A DNA stretch of 55,146 nucleotides. Origin: Aromatoleum toluolicum (lineage in GTDB: Bacteria > Pseudomonadota > Gammaproteobacteria > Burkholderiales > Rhodocyclaceae). Made by a program: the position numbers and the translations under genes. Below the pieces are notes generated by a model. That model did not search any database and was not told where the DNA came from. It worked only from the letters and a program-made list of their open reading frames with translations. Shown here piece by piece: positions 40,093-47,788 of the stretch. The DNA lies in contig NZ_WTVS01000039.1 in assembly GCF_012911005.2 (NCBI RefSeq), forward strand, positions 1 through 55,146, read 5' to 3'. Every line of letters starts with the position of its first letter. The first letter of the stretch is position 1.

Positions 40093-40854
40093 TCAGCGCG
40101 CCGGCTGCTTCTCCGCAACGTAGGGTTCGTGCAGCACCACCGGCTTGACCGCGCGCTTGCGCATGCGAATGTTGAGCATCTCGACGACCACCGAGAATGC
40201 CATCGCGGAATAGATGTAGCCCTTCGGCACGTGATGACCGAAGCCTTCGGCGATCAGCACGACACCGACCACCATCAGGAAGGACAGCGCCAGCATCTTC
40301 ACGGTCGGGTGCTCCGAAACGAAGTTGCCGATCGGCGCCGACGCCACCATCATCAGGCCGACCGACGCGATCACCGCGGCCATCATCACGGTCAGGTTGC
40401 TCACCATGCCGATCGCGGTGATGATCGAGTCGAGCGAGAACACCAGGTCGATGACGATGATCTGCATGATCACGGCCGAGAAGGTCGCCTTGACGGCCGA
40501 CGAGGCCTCGCCCTCCTCGCCTTCCATCAGCTGATGGATCTCGCCGGTGCTCTTCCACACGAGGAACAGGCCGCCCCCCAGCAGGATCAGGTCGCGCGCC
40601 GAAAAACCGTGGCCGAACAGCTCGAACAGCGCCTGGTTGAGGCCGGCGAGCCACGCCAGGATGGACAGCAGCGCGAGGCGCATGAACATCGCGAGGAACA
40701 ACCCCAGGCGACGCGCGAACGCACGCCGCTCGGGCGGCAGCTTGTCGACGAGAATCGAGATGAAGATGATGTTGTCGATGCCCAACACCAGCTCCAGCGC
40801 GGTGAGGGTCAGGAAGGCGACGATGAGTTGCGGGTCGGTAAGGAATTCGATCAT
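40093..40854 (-). CDS. TerC-family integral membrane protein
   Basis: A 253-residue TerC/Alx-type membrane protein with about seven helices. It shows the conserved ALELVLGIDNIIFISILVDKLP with its membrane Asp, VIMQIIVIDLVFSLDSIITAIG with the second Asp, and FVSEHPTVKMLALSFLMVVG. Family members are linked to manganese export and metallation of exocytoplasmic enzymes, and to tellurite resistance in some cases. No Mn-sensing yybP-ykoY riboswitch was seen upstream. It is divergent from the TonB-dependent receptor gene. Start ATG 40854. Confidence 0.92.
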   Translation of the reverse strand: MIEFLTDPQLIVAFLTLTALELVLGIDNIIFISILVDKLPPERRAFARRLGLFLAMFMRLALLSILAWLAGLNQALFELFGHGFSARDLILLGGGLFLVWKSTGEIHQLMEGEEGEASSAVKATFSAVIMQIIVIDLVFSLDSIITAIGMVSNLTVMMAAVIASVGLMMVASAPIGNFVSEHPTVKMLALSFLMVVGVVLIAEGFGHHVPKGYIYSAMAFSVVVEMLNIRMRKRAVKPVVLHEPYVAEKQPAR

Positions 40855-41004
40855 GGCGGGTCATCAAATGGACAATCCCGCTTATATAGCATGCCTCCTG
40901 CAAGAACGATGAACTGCGCAACCGCAGCAAAGGTTCCGCAATTCCTGATTGACGGTTGCCGGCACGCGGCCGGAAGCGGTTTCAGCGCCGGCAGTACGTA
41001 CCGA

Positions 41005-41020
41005 CGTGATGTCGATCACG
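41005..41020. promoter_or_regulatory. CRP/FNR-like palindrome upstream of the TonB receptor
   Basis: CGTGAT-GTCG-ATCACG is a perfect 6-bp inverted repeat with a 4-base centre. It fits both GTGA-N6-TCAC (CRP type) and the (T/G)TGAT-N4-ATCA(A/C) shape of FNR/DNR-type sites. It lies about 127 bases before the receptor start and 150 bases before terC. Which gene it would control is unknown. Confidence 0.45.
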
Positions 41021-41065
41021 CCCACAACGCCGACTGTGCCAAACCCGGCAACATAAGCATCGGAA

Positions 41066-41104
41066 ATACCCGGGCTATCACCATGGGGGTAGGGAACCGG
41101 GTAT
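41066..41104 (+). promoter_or_regulatory. structured leader hairpin before the TonB receptor
   Basis: ATACCCGG (41066-41073) pairs with CCGGGTAT (41097-41104). Inside it CTATC (41075-41079) pairs with GGTAG (41088-41092), one pair being G-U. It ends 42 bases before the TTG start. The heptamers TAGGGAA (41090-41096) and ACCTGCC (about 41120-41126) recall pieces of the cobalamin riboswitch, but the full aptamer is absent. Confidence 0.4.
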
Positions 41105-41146
41105 CCTTGCGGGTTTCGCACCTGCCACGCCTGGACCGAGATTCCG

Positions 41147-43180
41147 TTGGCCGCCTTCCCGATCCGCCTCCTCAGCCTGCACCTGACGATCGCCTTGAGT
41201 GCGAGCGTCGCGATTCCCGCCTCCGCGGCCGAATCGCCATACTTCGAGGAGCTGCCGCTGGTACTGAGCGCGACCCGCCTGCCCCAGCCCCGGCACGAGG
41301 TGCCCGGCGCGGTGACGGTGATCGACCGCGAGCTGATCGCCGCAACCGGCTACCGCGATCTGGCGCGCGTGCTGCGGCTCGTCCCCGGGATGCAGATCGG
41401 GCAGGAGCGCGGGCACGCGCAGTGGGTGACCTACCACGGATTGTCGAGCGATTACCCGACCGAAATGCAGGTGCTGGTCGACGGCCGCTCGGCGATCAAC
41501 GGCAGCGCCTTCGGCGGCATCGACTGGACCGCCCTGCCCCTCACGCTCGACGAGATCGACCGCATCGAGGTGGTGCGCGGCACCAACGCGACGAGCTACG
41601 GCGCGAATGCCTTCCTCGGGGTCATCAATATCATCACCCGCCACAGCGTCGAGGATCCCGGTCTGCGGGTGGACCTGCGCGCGGGCGACGACCGCATCCG
41701 CGACGCGACCTTCACCTGGAGCGGCGGCGACGACCCGCTGACCCTGCGCGTGAACGCGGTGACGCAGCGCGACGAGGGCTTCGACGGCCTGCACGACACC
41801 CGCCGCACCGACACCTTCTCGCTGCGGGGCGACCTGCAGGTCGACGCCCAGAACTCGCTGCTGCTGCGGGTCGCGAGCAACAGCGGCACGCGCGGCGAGG
41901 GCTATCCGGGTTCCGTGTTCAACAACAACGGCACTCGCCACAGCAGGAACCACAGCCACAACATCCACCTGCAGTGGCAGCACAACGACTCTGCGAACGC
42001 GGAGTGGCTGCTCAATTACTACCGCAATCACGAACGCGTGCGCGAAGAATGGATCGCGAGCGCACCGATGTTCCCGGCGGTGCCGCTCAACCGCAACCGT
42101 GACAGCGTGCGCGACAGCGTGGGGATCCAGCGGCGCAGCGCGCCCGCGCCTGACCTGCAGCTGGTGTGGGGGCTGGAGGCCCAGCGCGAGGATGTCGACG
42201 CGCCCTTCCTCTACTTCGGCGGCAACCCCGACCCGCAGTACCTGTATCGCGGATCGGGCAACGTCGAGTGGCGCGCGCTGGACGACGTGACGCTGAACCT
42301 GGGCGGCGCCGTGGAGCGGTATTCCGGCGGCAAGACCCACCTCAGCCCGCGCGCCTTCGCGAACTGGCAGGCGGCCCCCGGACACACGCTGCGCGCCGGC
42401 TATTCCCGCGGCCTGCGCCAGAACAACGTGTTCTCGCGCTACGCGGACATTCGCGCGATCGACCCGGCGAGCGGCCTGGTGCTGGTCCACCCCTACCTGC
42501 CCAATCCCGACCTCGATCAGACGCGCGTCGACGCCCGCGAAATCGGCTACTTCGGCCGCTTCGAGACCTGGAACACGACGCTGGACGTACGGGTGTTCGA
42601 GGAGAAGATCCACGACTTCGTCGTGCGCGTACCCCAACCCGATCCCGCGACGGCGCCTCTGCTGTCGTCCTTCCTCGGCTCCACCCGCTACGAGAACCTC
42701 GACTCCGCGGTGCGCCTGCGCGGCATCGAATACGAGCTGTCGACGCGCCCCCGGCCCGGCACCGAGCTGCGCGTCGCGCACGCCATCCTCGACCGCAACA
42801 GCAGCCACCCCGGCATCGAGGACCGCAGCGCCCCCTACTCCGCGGCGGTGAGCTGGCTCCAGGACTGGGGCGGCGGCTGGAAGAGCATGGTCAGCGTCAT
42901 GCGCATGGGGCCACTTGCCGGCGGCGACGGCTATGTACCGCGCTATCGCTTCGTCGCCCAGCCCTACACGACGACCGACGCGAACATCACCTACACGACC
43001 AGGGTCGCCGGGCACACCGTGCAGTGGGGCCTCACCGCCCAGAACATCGGACCCCGCCACCAGGAATTCGCCGACCGTAGCCAGCAGGCCGCAAGCGGCT
43101 CGAACGACCCGGTTAACGAGGCCTGCCCGGTCGCGTACCTCTCGCTCAGCATCGCGCTGGAGCGCGGCAAACGCCCGTGA
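41147..43180 (+). CDS. TonB-dependent outer-membrane receptor
   Basis: A 677-residue receptor. There is a signal peptide (LLSLHLTIALSASVAIPASAAES), then a plug domain, residues about 45-160 (PGAVTVIDRELIAATGYRDL, VLVDGRSAING, IDRIEVVRGTNATSYGANAF, VINIITR), then a 22-strand-type barrel. It ends without the usual terminal Phe, at about VAYLSLSIALERGKRP. No clear TonB box is seen near the mature N-terminus. The start is TTG 41147, the only start before the signal peptide. Its stop overlaps the next GTG (GTGA). The ligand is unknown; vitamin B12, sideophores or metals are options. Confidence 0.87.
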   Translation: MAAFPIRLLSLHLTIALSASVAIPASAAESPYFEELPLVLSATRLPQPRHEVPGAVTVIDRELIAATGYRDLARVLRLVPGMQIGQERGHAQWVTYHGLSSDYPTEMQVLVDGRSAINGSAFGGIDWTALPLTLDEIDRIEVVRGTNATSYGANAFLGVINIITRHSVEDPGLRVDLRAGDDRIRDATFTWSGGDDPLTLRVNAVTQRDEGFDGLHDTRRTDTFSLRGDLQVDAQNSLLLRVASNSGTRGEGYPGSVFNNNGTRHSRNHSHNIHLQWQHNDSANAEWLLNYYRNHERVREEWIASAPMFPAVPLNRNRDSVRDSVGIQRRSAPAPDLQLVWGLEAQREDVDAPFLYFGGNPDPQYLYRGSGNVEWRALDDVTLNLGGAVERYSGGKTHLSPRAFANWQAAPGHTLRAGYSRGLRQNNVFSRYADIRAIDPASGLVLVHPYLPNPDLDQTRVDAREIGYFGRFETWNTTLDVRVFEEKIHDFVVRVPQPDPATAPLLSSFLGSTRYENLDSAVRLRGIEYELSTRPRPGTELRVAHAILDRNSSHPGIEDRSAPYSAAVSWLQDWGGGWKSMVSVMRMGPLAGGDGYVPRYRFVAQPYTTTDANITYTTRVAGHTVQWGLTAQNIGPRHQEFADRSQQAASGSNDPVNEACPVAYLSLSIALERGKRP

Positions 43181-43725
43181 CTGCTGCAGCGAACGCGCAG
43201 CTTCGTCCTTACCCGGCGAGCCGCCCCTGCCCGATCGATTCGATCGCGGTGAGCGTCTGCCGCGAGGACGGTGGCGGGCTACGGCTGCGTTTCGAACTCG
43301 TGGGGAACGTCCAACAAGTGGCCGTCCCCGGCCCGCGCACCGCGCGGATGGCGGACGGGCTGTGGGCGCACACCTGCTGCGAGGCTTTCGTCGGCCTCCC
43401 CGGCAGCCCGGCCTACCGCGAGTTCAATTTCTCGCCCTCGGGCGAATGGGCGATCTACGACTTCGACGCCTACCGCAAGCGAAGCACGGCGGGAATCGTC
43501 CCGCCGGCCCCCCGCATCGCGTCCAGGCTCGAAGCGGACCGGCTCGTGCTCGACGCGACCGTCGACCCAGCGACCCTGCCGCAGGGCTCGCCGCTCGAGC
43601 TCGGCCTCACGACGGTCGTCGAAACGCTCGACGGCACGCTATCCTATTGGGCCCTGCACCACGCCGGTGCCCGCCCCGATTTCCATCTCCGCGACACCTT
43701 CACGCTGACGCTGGCTCGGCCCTGA
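43177..43725 (+). CDS. DOMON-like domain protein
   Basis: A 182-residue soluble protein with a DOMON-like ligand-binding fold as its likely identity: RLRFELVGNVQQVAVPGPRTA, DGLWAHTCCEAFVG, REFNFSPSGEWAIYDFDAYR, and PDFHLRDTFTLTLARP. DOMON-type domains bind haem or sugars. This cytosolic bacterial subfamily is uncharacterised. The start is GTG 43177 inside the stop of the TonB receptor gene, so its translation should be coupled. It is followed, 25 bases on, by a DUF1343/NamZ-type gene, and the pair recurs in related bacteria as far as I recall. Confidence 0.8.
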   Translation: MTAAANAQLRPYPASRPCPIDSIAVSVCREDGGGLRLRFELVGNVQQVAVPGPRTARMADGLWAHTCCEAFVGLPGSPAYREFNFSPSGEWAIYDFDAYRKRSTAGIVPPAPRIASRLEADRLVLDATVDPATLPQGSPLELGLTTVVETLDGTLSYWALHHAGARPDFHLRDTFTLTLARP

Positions 43726-43750
43726 GTACGTCGGAAACCACCAATACATC

Positions 43751-44971
43751 ATGACCGCTTCCATCCGGTTCGGCCTCGACCGCCTGCTCGAAGACCCCGC
43801 GCTGCGCCGCCCGCTCGCCGGCCGCCGCGTCGCCCTGCTCGCCCATCCCGCGTCCGTCACGCGCGCGCTCACGCATTCGCTCGACGCGCTCGGTGCGTTG
43901 CCGGACATCACGCTCAGCGCCGCCTTCGGCCCGCAGCACGGCCTGCGCGGCGACAAGCAGGACAACATGGTCGAGTCGCCCGACTTCATCGACCCGGCAC
44001 ACGGCATCCCCGTGTTCAGCCTGTACGGCGAAGTGCGCCGGCCCACCGACGCGATGATGGACACCTTCGACGTGCTGCTCGTCGACCTGCAGGATCTCGG
44101 CTGCCGCATCTACACCTTCATCACGACGCTGCGCTACGTGCTCGAAGCGGCAGCGCGCCACGGCAAGGCGGTGTGGGTGCTCGACCGCCCGAACCCCGCC
44201 GGCCGGCCGGTCGAAGGCCTCGTCCTGCGCCCCGGTTGGGAAAGCTTCGTCGGCGCCGGCCCGCTGCCGATGCGGCACGGCCTGACGATGGGCGAGCTCG
44301 CACGCTGGTTCGTCGCGACCCTGAAGCTCGACGTCGACTGCCAGGTCGTCACGATGGACGGCTGGCAGCCGGACGCGGCCCCCGGCTACGGCTGGCCGCT
44401 GGGCGAGCGCAGCTGGGTCAATCCCAGCCCCAACGCGCCCAACCTGTCGATGGCGCGCGCCTATGCCGGCACCGTGATGCTGGAAGGCACGACGCTGTCG
44501 GAAGGCCGCGGCACGACCCGACCGCTGGAGCTCTTCGGCGCCCCCGACATCGACGCGCGCGCGCTCCGCGCGGAGATGCGGCACCTCGCCCCGCACTGGC
44601 TCGCCGGCTGCGTGCTGCGCGAGTGCTGGTTCGAGCCGACCTTCCACAAGCACGCCGGCAAGCTGTGCAGCGGCCTGCAGATCCACGTCGAGGATCCGGC
44701 ACATTACGACCACGCCGCGTTCCGTCCCTGGCGCGTGCAGGCGCTCGCCTTCAAGGCGCTGCGCGGCCTGCAGCCCGACTACCCGCTGTGGCGCGACTTC
44801 CCCTACGAGTACGAGCACGAGCGCCTCGCGATCGACCTCATCAATGGCAGCGAGCTGTTGCGCCGCTGGGTGGACGATCCGGCCGCGACCCCGGCCGACC
44901 TCGACGCCCTCACCGTCCCCGACGAGTCCGACTGGACCGCAGCGCGCGAACCCTTCCTGCTGTATCGCTGA
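43751..44971 (+). CDS. DUF1343/NamZ-family exo-beta-N-acetylmuramidase-like protein
   Basis: A 406-residue protein of the DUF1343 family, in which NamZ (GH171) removes MurNAc from the non-reducing end of peptidoglycan fragments. Diagnostic blocks are ALLAHPASVT, FGPQHGLRGDKQDNM, DVLLVDLQDLGCRIYTFITT, VLDRPNPAGRPVEGLVL, GEWARW-like GELARWFVATL, and PNAPNLSMARAYAGTVMLEGT. There is no signal peptide, so the protein appears cytoplasmic, consistent with recycling of imported muropeptides. It follows the DOMON-like gene by 25 bases. Confidence 0.88.
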   Translation: MTASIRFGLDRLLEDPALRRPLAGRRVALLAHPASVTRALTHSLDALGALPDITLSAAFGPQHGLRGDKQDNMVESPDFIDPAHGIPVFSLYGEVRRPTDAMMDTFDVLLVDLQDLGCRIYTFITTLRYVLEAAARHGKAVWVLDRPNPAGRPVEGLVLRPGWESFVGAGPLPMRHGLTMGELARWFVATLKLDVDCQVVTMDGWQPDAAPGYGWPLGERSWVNPSPNAPNLSMARAYAGTVMLEGTTLSEGRGTTRPLELFGAPDIDARALRAEMRHLAPHWLAGCVLRECWFEPTFHKHAGKLCSGLQIHVEDPAHYDHAAFRPWRVQALAFKALRGLQPDYPLWRDFPYEYEHERLAIDLINGSELLRRWVDDPAATPADLDALTVPDESDWTAAREPFLLYR

Positions 44972-45164
44972 ACGGCGCAACGCGGCGACACGCCCCCGGA
45001 TCGCCGCACCGCAGCATCCAGCACCCCGCGCGCCGCCCGCCGCCTTGTAACTTCCTCCCGCGCCCTCCGCGCCGCAGCGCAGCAATCCCCCACCCGTGTC
45101 GCCCGCCGGCGACAGCGCAATAGCCGCGCCACACGCGGCTTTCCGCGCGCACGCCGGCCGTTCC

Positions 45165-45186
45165 GTCGCCTCAAGGCGACGATTTT
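45165..45186 (+). terminator. candidate terminator after the NamZ-like gene
   Basis: GTCGCC-TCAA-GGCGAC, a 6-bp stem with a 4-base loop, is followed by GATTTTG. It lies about 195 bases past the stop codon, so it may only insulate the next promoter. Confidence 0.45.
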
Positions 45187-45255
45187 GCGCCCGCGCAGCG
45201 CTGCACGGCCATGCCAATGGCTTCAACACGTTGATACAAAACAGTTTTCCATGAC

Positions 45256-45271
45256 TGGCCCGCCGCTTGCA
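45256..45271 (+). promoter_or_regulatory. sigma-54 (RpoN) promoter of the EF-hand gene
   Basis: TGGCCCG-CCGC-TTGCA matches the sigma-54 consensus TGGCACG-N4-TTGC(A/T) with one difference. The -24 GG (45257-45258) and -12 GC (45269-45270) are 10 bases apart, as required. The predicted start of transcription is near 45283, about 44 bases before the GTG start of the EF-hand gene. This implies control by an enhancer-binding protein, nitrogen status or a related signal. Confidence 0.75.
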
Positions 45272-45326
45272 AAGTGGTGGAGGTCTTCTGCGTTCCCCGC
45301 AGAATCCACCAGGATGGAGAAACAAC

Positions 45327-45638
45327 GTGCTAAGCAAACGCCTGATCTGCGCCACGCTCGCACTGAGCGTGCTGGCCCCGCTGGTCGCCGCCGCCGCCGG
45401 GGCCTTCACGCCCGTCGCCCTCGATTCCCAGTCGCAGCGCGCCGCCGAACCCGAACCGGACGCGAACTACGTCTTCGGCCTGCTCGACCGCAACAGCGAC
45501 AGCCGCATCGACGGCGACGAAGCGCGCGCCTCGGCGCCGCTGGTGAAGTACTTCGGCGACATCGACACCGACTCCGACGGCAAGATCAGCCGTCCCGAAT
45601 GGGTCGCCTATTTCCAGCACATGGATCCGCGCACCTGA
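45327..45638 (+). CDS. exported EF-hand calcium-binding protein
   Basis: A 103-residue secreted protein with a Sec signal peptide (RLICATLALSVLAPLVAAAAG). Two EF-hand loops are present: DRNSDSRIDGDE and DTDSDGKISRPE, both with the acidic residues at loop positions 1, 3, 5 and 12 needed for calcium. The start is GTG 45327, with a GGAG site at 45316-45319. It is behind a good sigma-54 promoter and ahead of a strong hairpin, so it is probably a single-gene transcript. The function is unknown; a calcium-dependent periplasmic role is inference. Confidence 0.85.
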   Translation: MLSKRLICATLALSVLAPLVAAAAGAFTPVALDSQSQRAAEPEPDANYVFGLLDRNSDSRIDGDEARASAPLVKYFGDIDTDSDGKISRPEWVAYFQHMDPRT

Positions 45639-45671
45639 GCTCGGTGTCCGCCTCCTCATCGAGTTCCTGAC

Positions 45672-45695
45672 CCCGGAAGCGCGGGCGCTTCCGGG
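45672..45695 (+). terminator. 11-bp hairpin after the EF-hand gene
   Basis: CCCGGAAGCGC (45672-45682), loop GG, GCGCTTCCGGG (45685-45695). It lies 34 bases after the stop codon. The T-tract is weak (CGCCTTTCC further on), so the terminator call is moderate. A second 8-bp hairpin (CTGCCGCG/CGCGGCAG, 45727-45749) follows before the prs-like gene. Confidence 0.55.
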
Positions 45696-45816
45696 CGCGT
45701 GAGTCGCCTTTCCACATCGTCGCATTCTGCCGCGGCCCCGTCGCGGCAGCTACAATTCGCAACGAGATGTTGCGCCGGCCCCGCGGCGCGGCACCACCGC
45801 CACCGGAGCGAATGCG

Positions 45817-46758
45817 ATGAACGACGCCCTGCGCATCTTTGCGTGCAACTCCAACCGTCCGCTGGCCGCGGAGATCTGCGACACGCTCGGACTGGCGCTG
45901 AGCCCGCTGGAGATCTCGCGCTTCTCGAACGACAACCTGCACGTGCAGATCCGCGACAACGTGCGCGAGCGCGACGTGTTCGTCGTGCAGTCCTTCACCG
46001 AGCCGGTGAGCGACCACATCATGGAGCTGATGATCACGCTCGACGCGCTGCGCAGCGCCTCGGCGCGGCGCGTGACCGCGGTGATCCCCTACTACTCCTA
46101 CGCGCGTTCCGACAAGAAGGATGCCCCGCGCATCTCGATCACCGGGCGCCTGATCGCCGACATGCTGCAGACCGCCGGCGCCAACCGCGTGCTGACGATG
46201 GACCTGCATGCGGACCAGGTGCACGGCTTCTTCTCGGTGCCGGTCGACCACCTCACCGCAATCCCGACCATCGCCGAGCACTTCCGCCGCAACCACGACC
46301 TCGCGCACATGGTCGCGGTAGCGACCGACGCCGGCGGCGCGAAACGCGTCGGGCGCTTCTCCGAGCGCCTGGGCATCCCGATGGCGATCATCGACAAGCG
46401 CCGCGTCAGCGACACCAACGTCACCCACGGCGAGGTTGTCGGCAACGTCAAGGGGCGTGACGTCGTGATCTTCGAGGACGAGATCTCGACCGGCGGCACG
46501 CTGCTGTCGACCATTGGCACGCTCAAAGCCGCCGGGGTGCGCTCGATCCACGTCGGCGCCGTGCATGCGGTGCTGTGCGGCCCGGCGATCGACCGCCTGC
46601 GCGACGCGCCGATCGAGTCCATCGTCGTCACCAACACCGTACATATGCCGCCGGGCAAGCGCCTCGACAAGATCACCCAGCTCACCGTCGCACCGCTGTT
46701 CGCCTCGGCGATCGAGCGCATCCACAGCGGCGAGAGCGTCGGTGCACTGTTCGAGTAG
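45817..46758 (+). CDS. ribose-phosphate pyrophosphokinase, divergent paralogue
   Basis: A 313-residue PRPP synthetase. It would make PRPP from ribose 5-phosphate and ATP, feeding nucleotide, His and Trp pathways. Family blocks are present: SRFSNDNLHVQIRDNVRERD, PYYSYARSDKKDAPRISITG, VLTMDLHADQVHGFFSVPVD and a PRPP loop. Several differ from the housekeeping enzyme: the flexible loop is ARSDKKDAPR rather than ARQDRRxRSxR, and the PRPP loop reads FEDEISTGGT where DDxxDTGGT is usual. I therefore read it as a second, divergent Prs. Start ATG 45817 has a GGAG site. A TACAAT -10-like hexamer is at 45751-45756. Confidence 0.88.
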   Translation: MNDALRIFACNSNRPLAAEICDTLGLALSPLEISRFSNDNLHVQIRDNVRERDVFVVQSFTEPVSDHIMELMITLDALRSASARRVTAVIPYYSYARSDKKDAPRISITGRLIADMLQTAGANRVLTMDLHADQVHGFFSVPVDHLTAIPTIAEHFRRNHDLAHMVAVATDAGGAKRVGRFSERLGIPMAIIDKRRVSDTNVTHGEVVGNVKGRDVVIFEDEISTGGTLLSTIGTLKAAGVRSIHVGAVHAVLCGPAIDRLRDAPIESIVVTNTVHMPPGKRLDKITQLTVAPLFASAIERIHSGESVGALFE

Positions 46759-46770
46759 CGCCGCCGCGAT

Positions 46771-47694
46771 TCAGGCGGAGCGCGTCGCCGCCAGCCAGGC
46801 CTCGTAGCCGCCCTTGAGCGGACGCGCCGCGGCGTAACCCAGGTCGCTCAGCACATGCGCGGCACGCACCGCAGTCGCGTCGCCGGGACAGGCGCACATT
46901 GTCACGATGAGCCGCTCGCGCGGCCAGTCTCCTACCGCGTGCAGGAGGTTGTCGATTTCGGCCGCGCGCGCGCCGTCCACCGCCCCCTTGGTCGCGATCA
47001 GCGCCGCACCGCGCAGGTCGAGGAACAGCGGCGGCACGTCGGACTCCATCGCCGCGATCAGTTCGGATGGCGTGACATGCGGGATCGCCGCGAGCTTCTC
47101 GAAGCGGTAGCGCTGCCACAGCTTCCACGCGATCCATCCGCCCAGCGCAAGCGCCAGCAAGGCGATCATCGTCGAACCGTGGCGGCTCATCGCCGCAAGC
47201 GCGGTCTGCACCTCGTCGCGCAGCCACCAGCCGGCGAGAATTGCGCCCCCCGCCCACAGCGCGGCCCCGGCAGCGGCCGCCGCCAGGAAGCCGGGCAGCG
47301 GCATGCGCAGCGACCCGGCGATGGGCGGCGCGACGGTCGAGAAGCCGGGCACGAACTTCGCGACGACCAGCGACCACACGCCCCAGCGCATGAAGCGCGC
47401 CTCGGTCTGCGTTACGCAGGAACCAGGATTGAGCGATAGCCGGCACAGGCCGGACAGCACGCGATAGCCGAAGATGCGCCCGGCGAGATACCACACCCAG
47501 TCGGCGACGACCGAGGCCGCCACCGCTGCGGCGAGCATCACGCCCGCCTGGCCCGAGCTTGCCGCGAGGCTGCCCGCGACCAGCAGCGTCGGCACCGCCG
47601 GCACCGGCAGGCCCAGTTGCTGGAGCAGCACATTGACGAACACGACCCAAACCGCGTCACGCTGGATCGCTTCGGTAATCTGGCTGAGATCCAT
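46771..47694 (-). CDS. DedA-family membrane protein fused to a rhodanese domain
   Basis: A 307-residue inner-membrane protein. Residues about 1-190 are a DedA/VTT domain (QQLGLPVPAVPTLLVAGSLAA, VADWVWYLAGRIFGYRVL, RFMRWGVWSLVVAKFVPGFS, STVAPPIAGSLRMPLPGFL). Residues about 205-300 form a rhodanese-like sulfurtransferase domain (LFLDLRGAALIATKGAVDGA). Its active-site loop is CACPGDATAVR, placing a Cys at the catalytic position. Such fusions are known but their substrate is not. Start ATG 47694 with a GGAGG site upstream. It converges on the prs-like gene with 12 bases between. Confidence 0.88.
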   Translation of the reverse strand: MDLSQITEAIQRDAVWVVFVNVLLQQLGLPVPAVPTLLVAGSLAASSGQAGVMLAAAVAASVVADWVWYLAGRIFGYRVLSGLCRLSLNPGSCVTQTEARFMRWGVWSLVVAKFVPGFSTVAPPIAGSLRMPLPGFLAAAAAGAALWAGGAILAGWWLRDEVQTALAAMSRHGSTMIALLALALGGWIAWKLWQRYRFEKLAAIPHVTPSELIAAMESDVPPLFLDLRGAALIATKGAVDGARAAEIDNLLHAVGDWPRERLIVTMCACPGDATAVRAAHVLSDLGYAAARPLKGGYEAWLAATRSA

Positions 47695-47733
47695 CACGCC
47701 CCTCCCGGCGTCGCCGGGGAGCTCCAAATGAAG

Positions 47734-47767
47734 AGAGCCACGATTCTCTCGCGAAAATCGTGGCTCT
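47734..47767 (-). terminator. 12-bp perfect hairpin after the small exported protein gene
   Basis: AGAGCCACGATT (47734-47745) and AATCGTGGCTCT (47756-47767) pair perfectly around a 10-base loop. On the minus strand it lies 22 bases past the stop of the 125-residue gene, followed by TCATTTGG. This is the likely end of that transcript, just ahead of the DedA-rhodanese gene. Confidence 0.6.
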
Positions 47768-47788
47768 GCGTGACCGGAACGGAAACAC

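Larger units (their letters stand above)
44972..45326 (+). other. 355-base gap with hairpins, an upstream-activation candidate and a sigma-54 promoter
   Basis: No gene is seen here. The stretch holds a 7-bp hairpin at 45122-45140 (AGCCGCG/CGCGGCT), a terminator-like hairpin at 45165-45186, a TCAAC-AC-GTTGA palindrome at 45223-45234, the sigma-54 promoter at 45256-45271 and a 7-bp hairpin in the transcribed leader at 45286-45304 (TTCTGCG/CGCAGAA). Confidence 0.5.

Noticed and set aside
40855-41146. Manganese (yybP-ykoY) or thiamine (TPP) riboswitch upstream of terC or the receptor
   Set aside because: Their conserved cores (for example the CUGAGA of TPP or the paired loops of yybP-ykoY) were not found on either strand.
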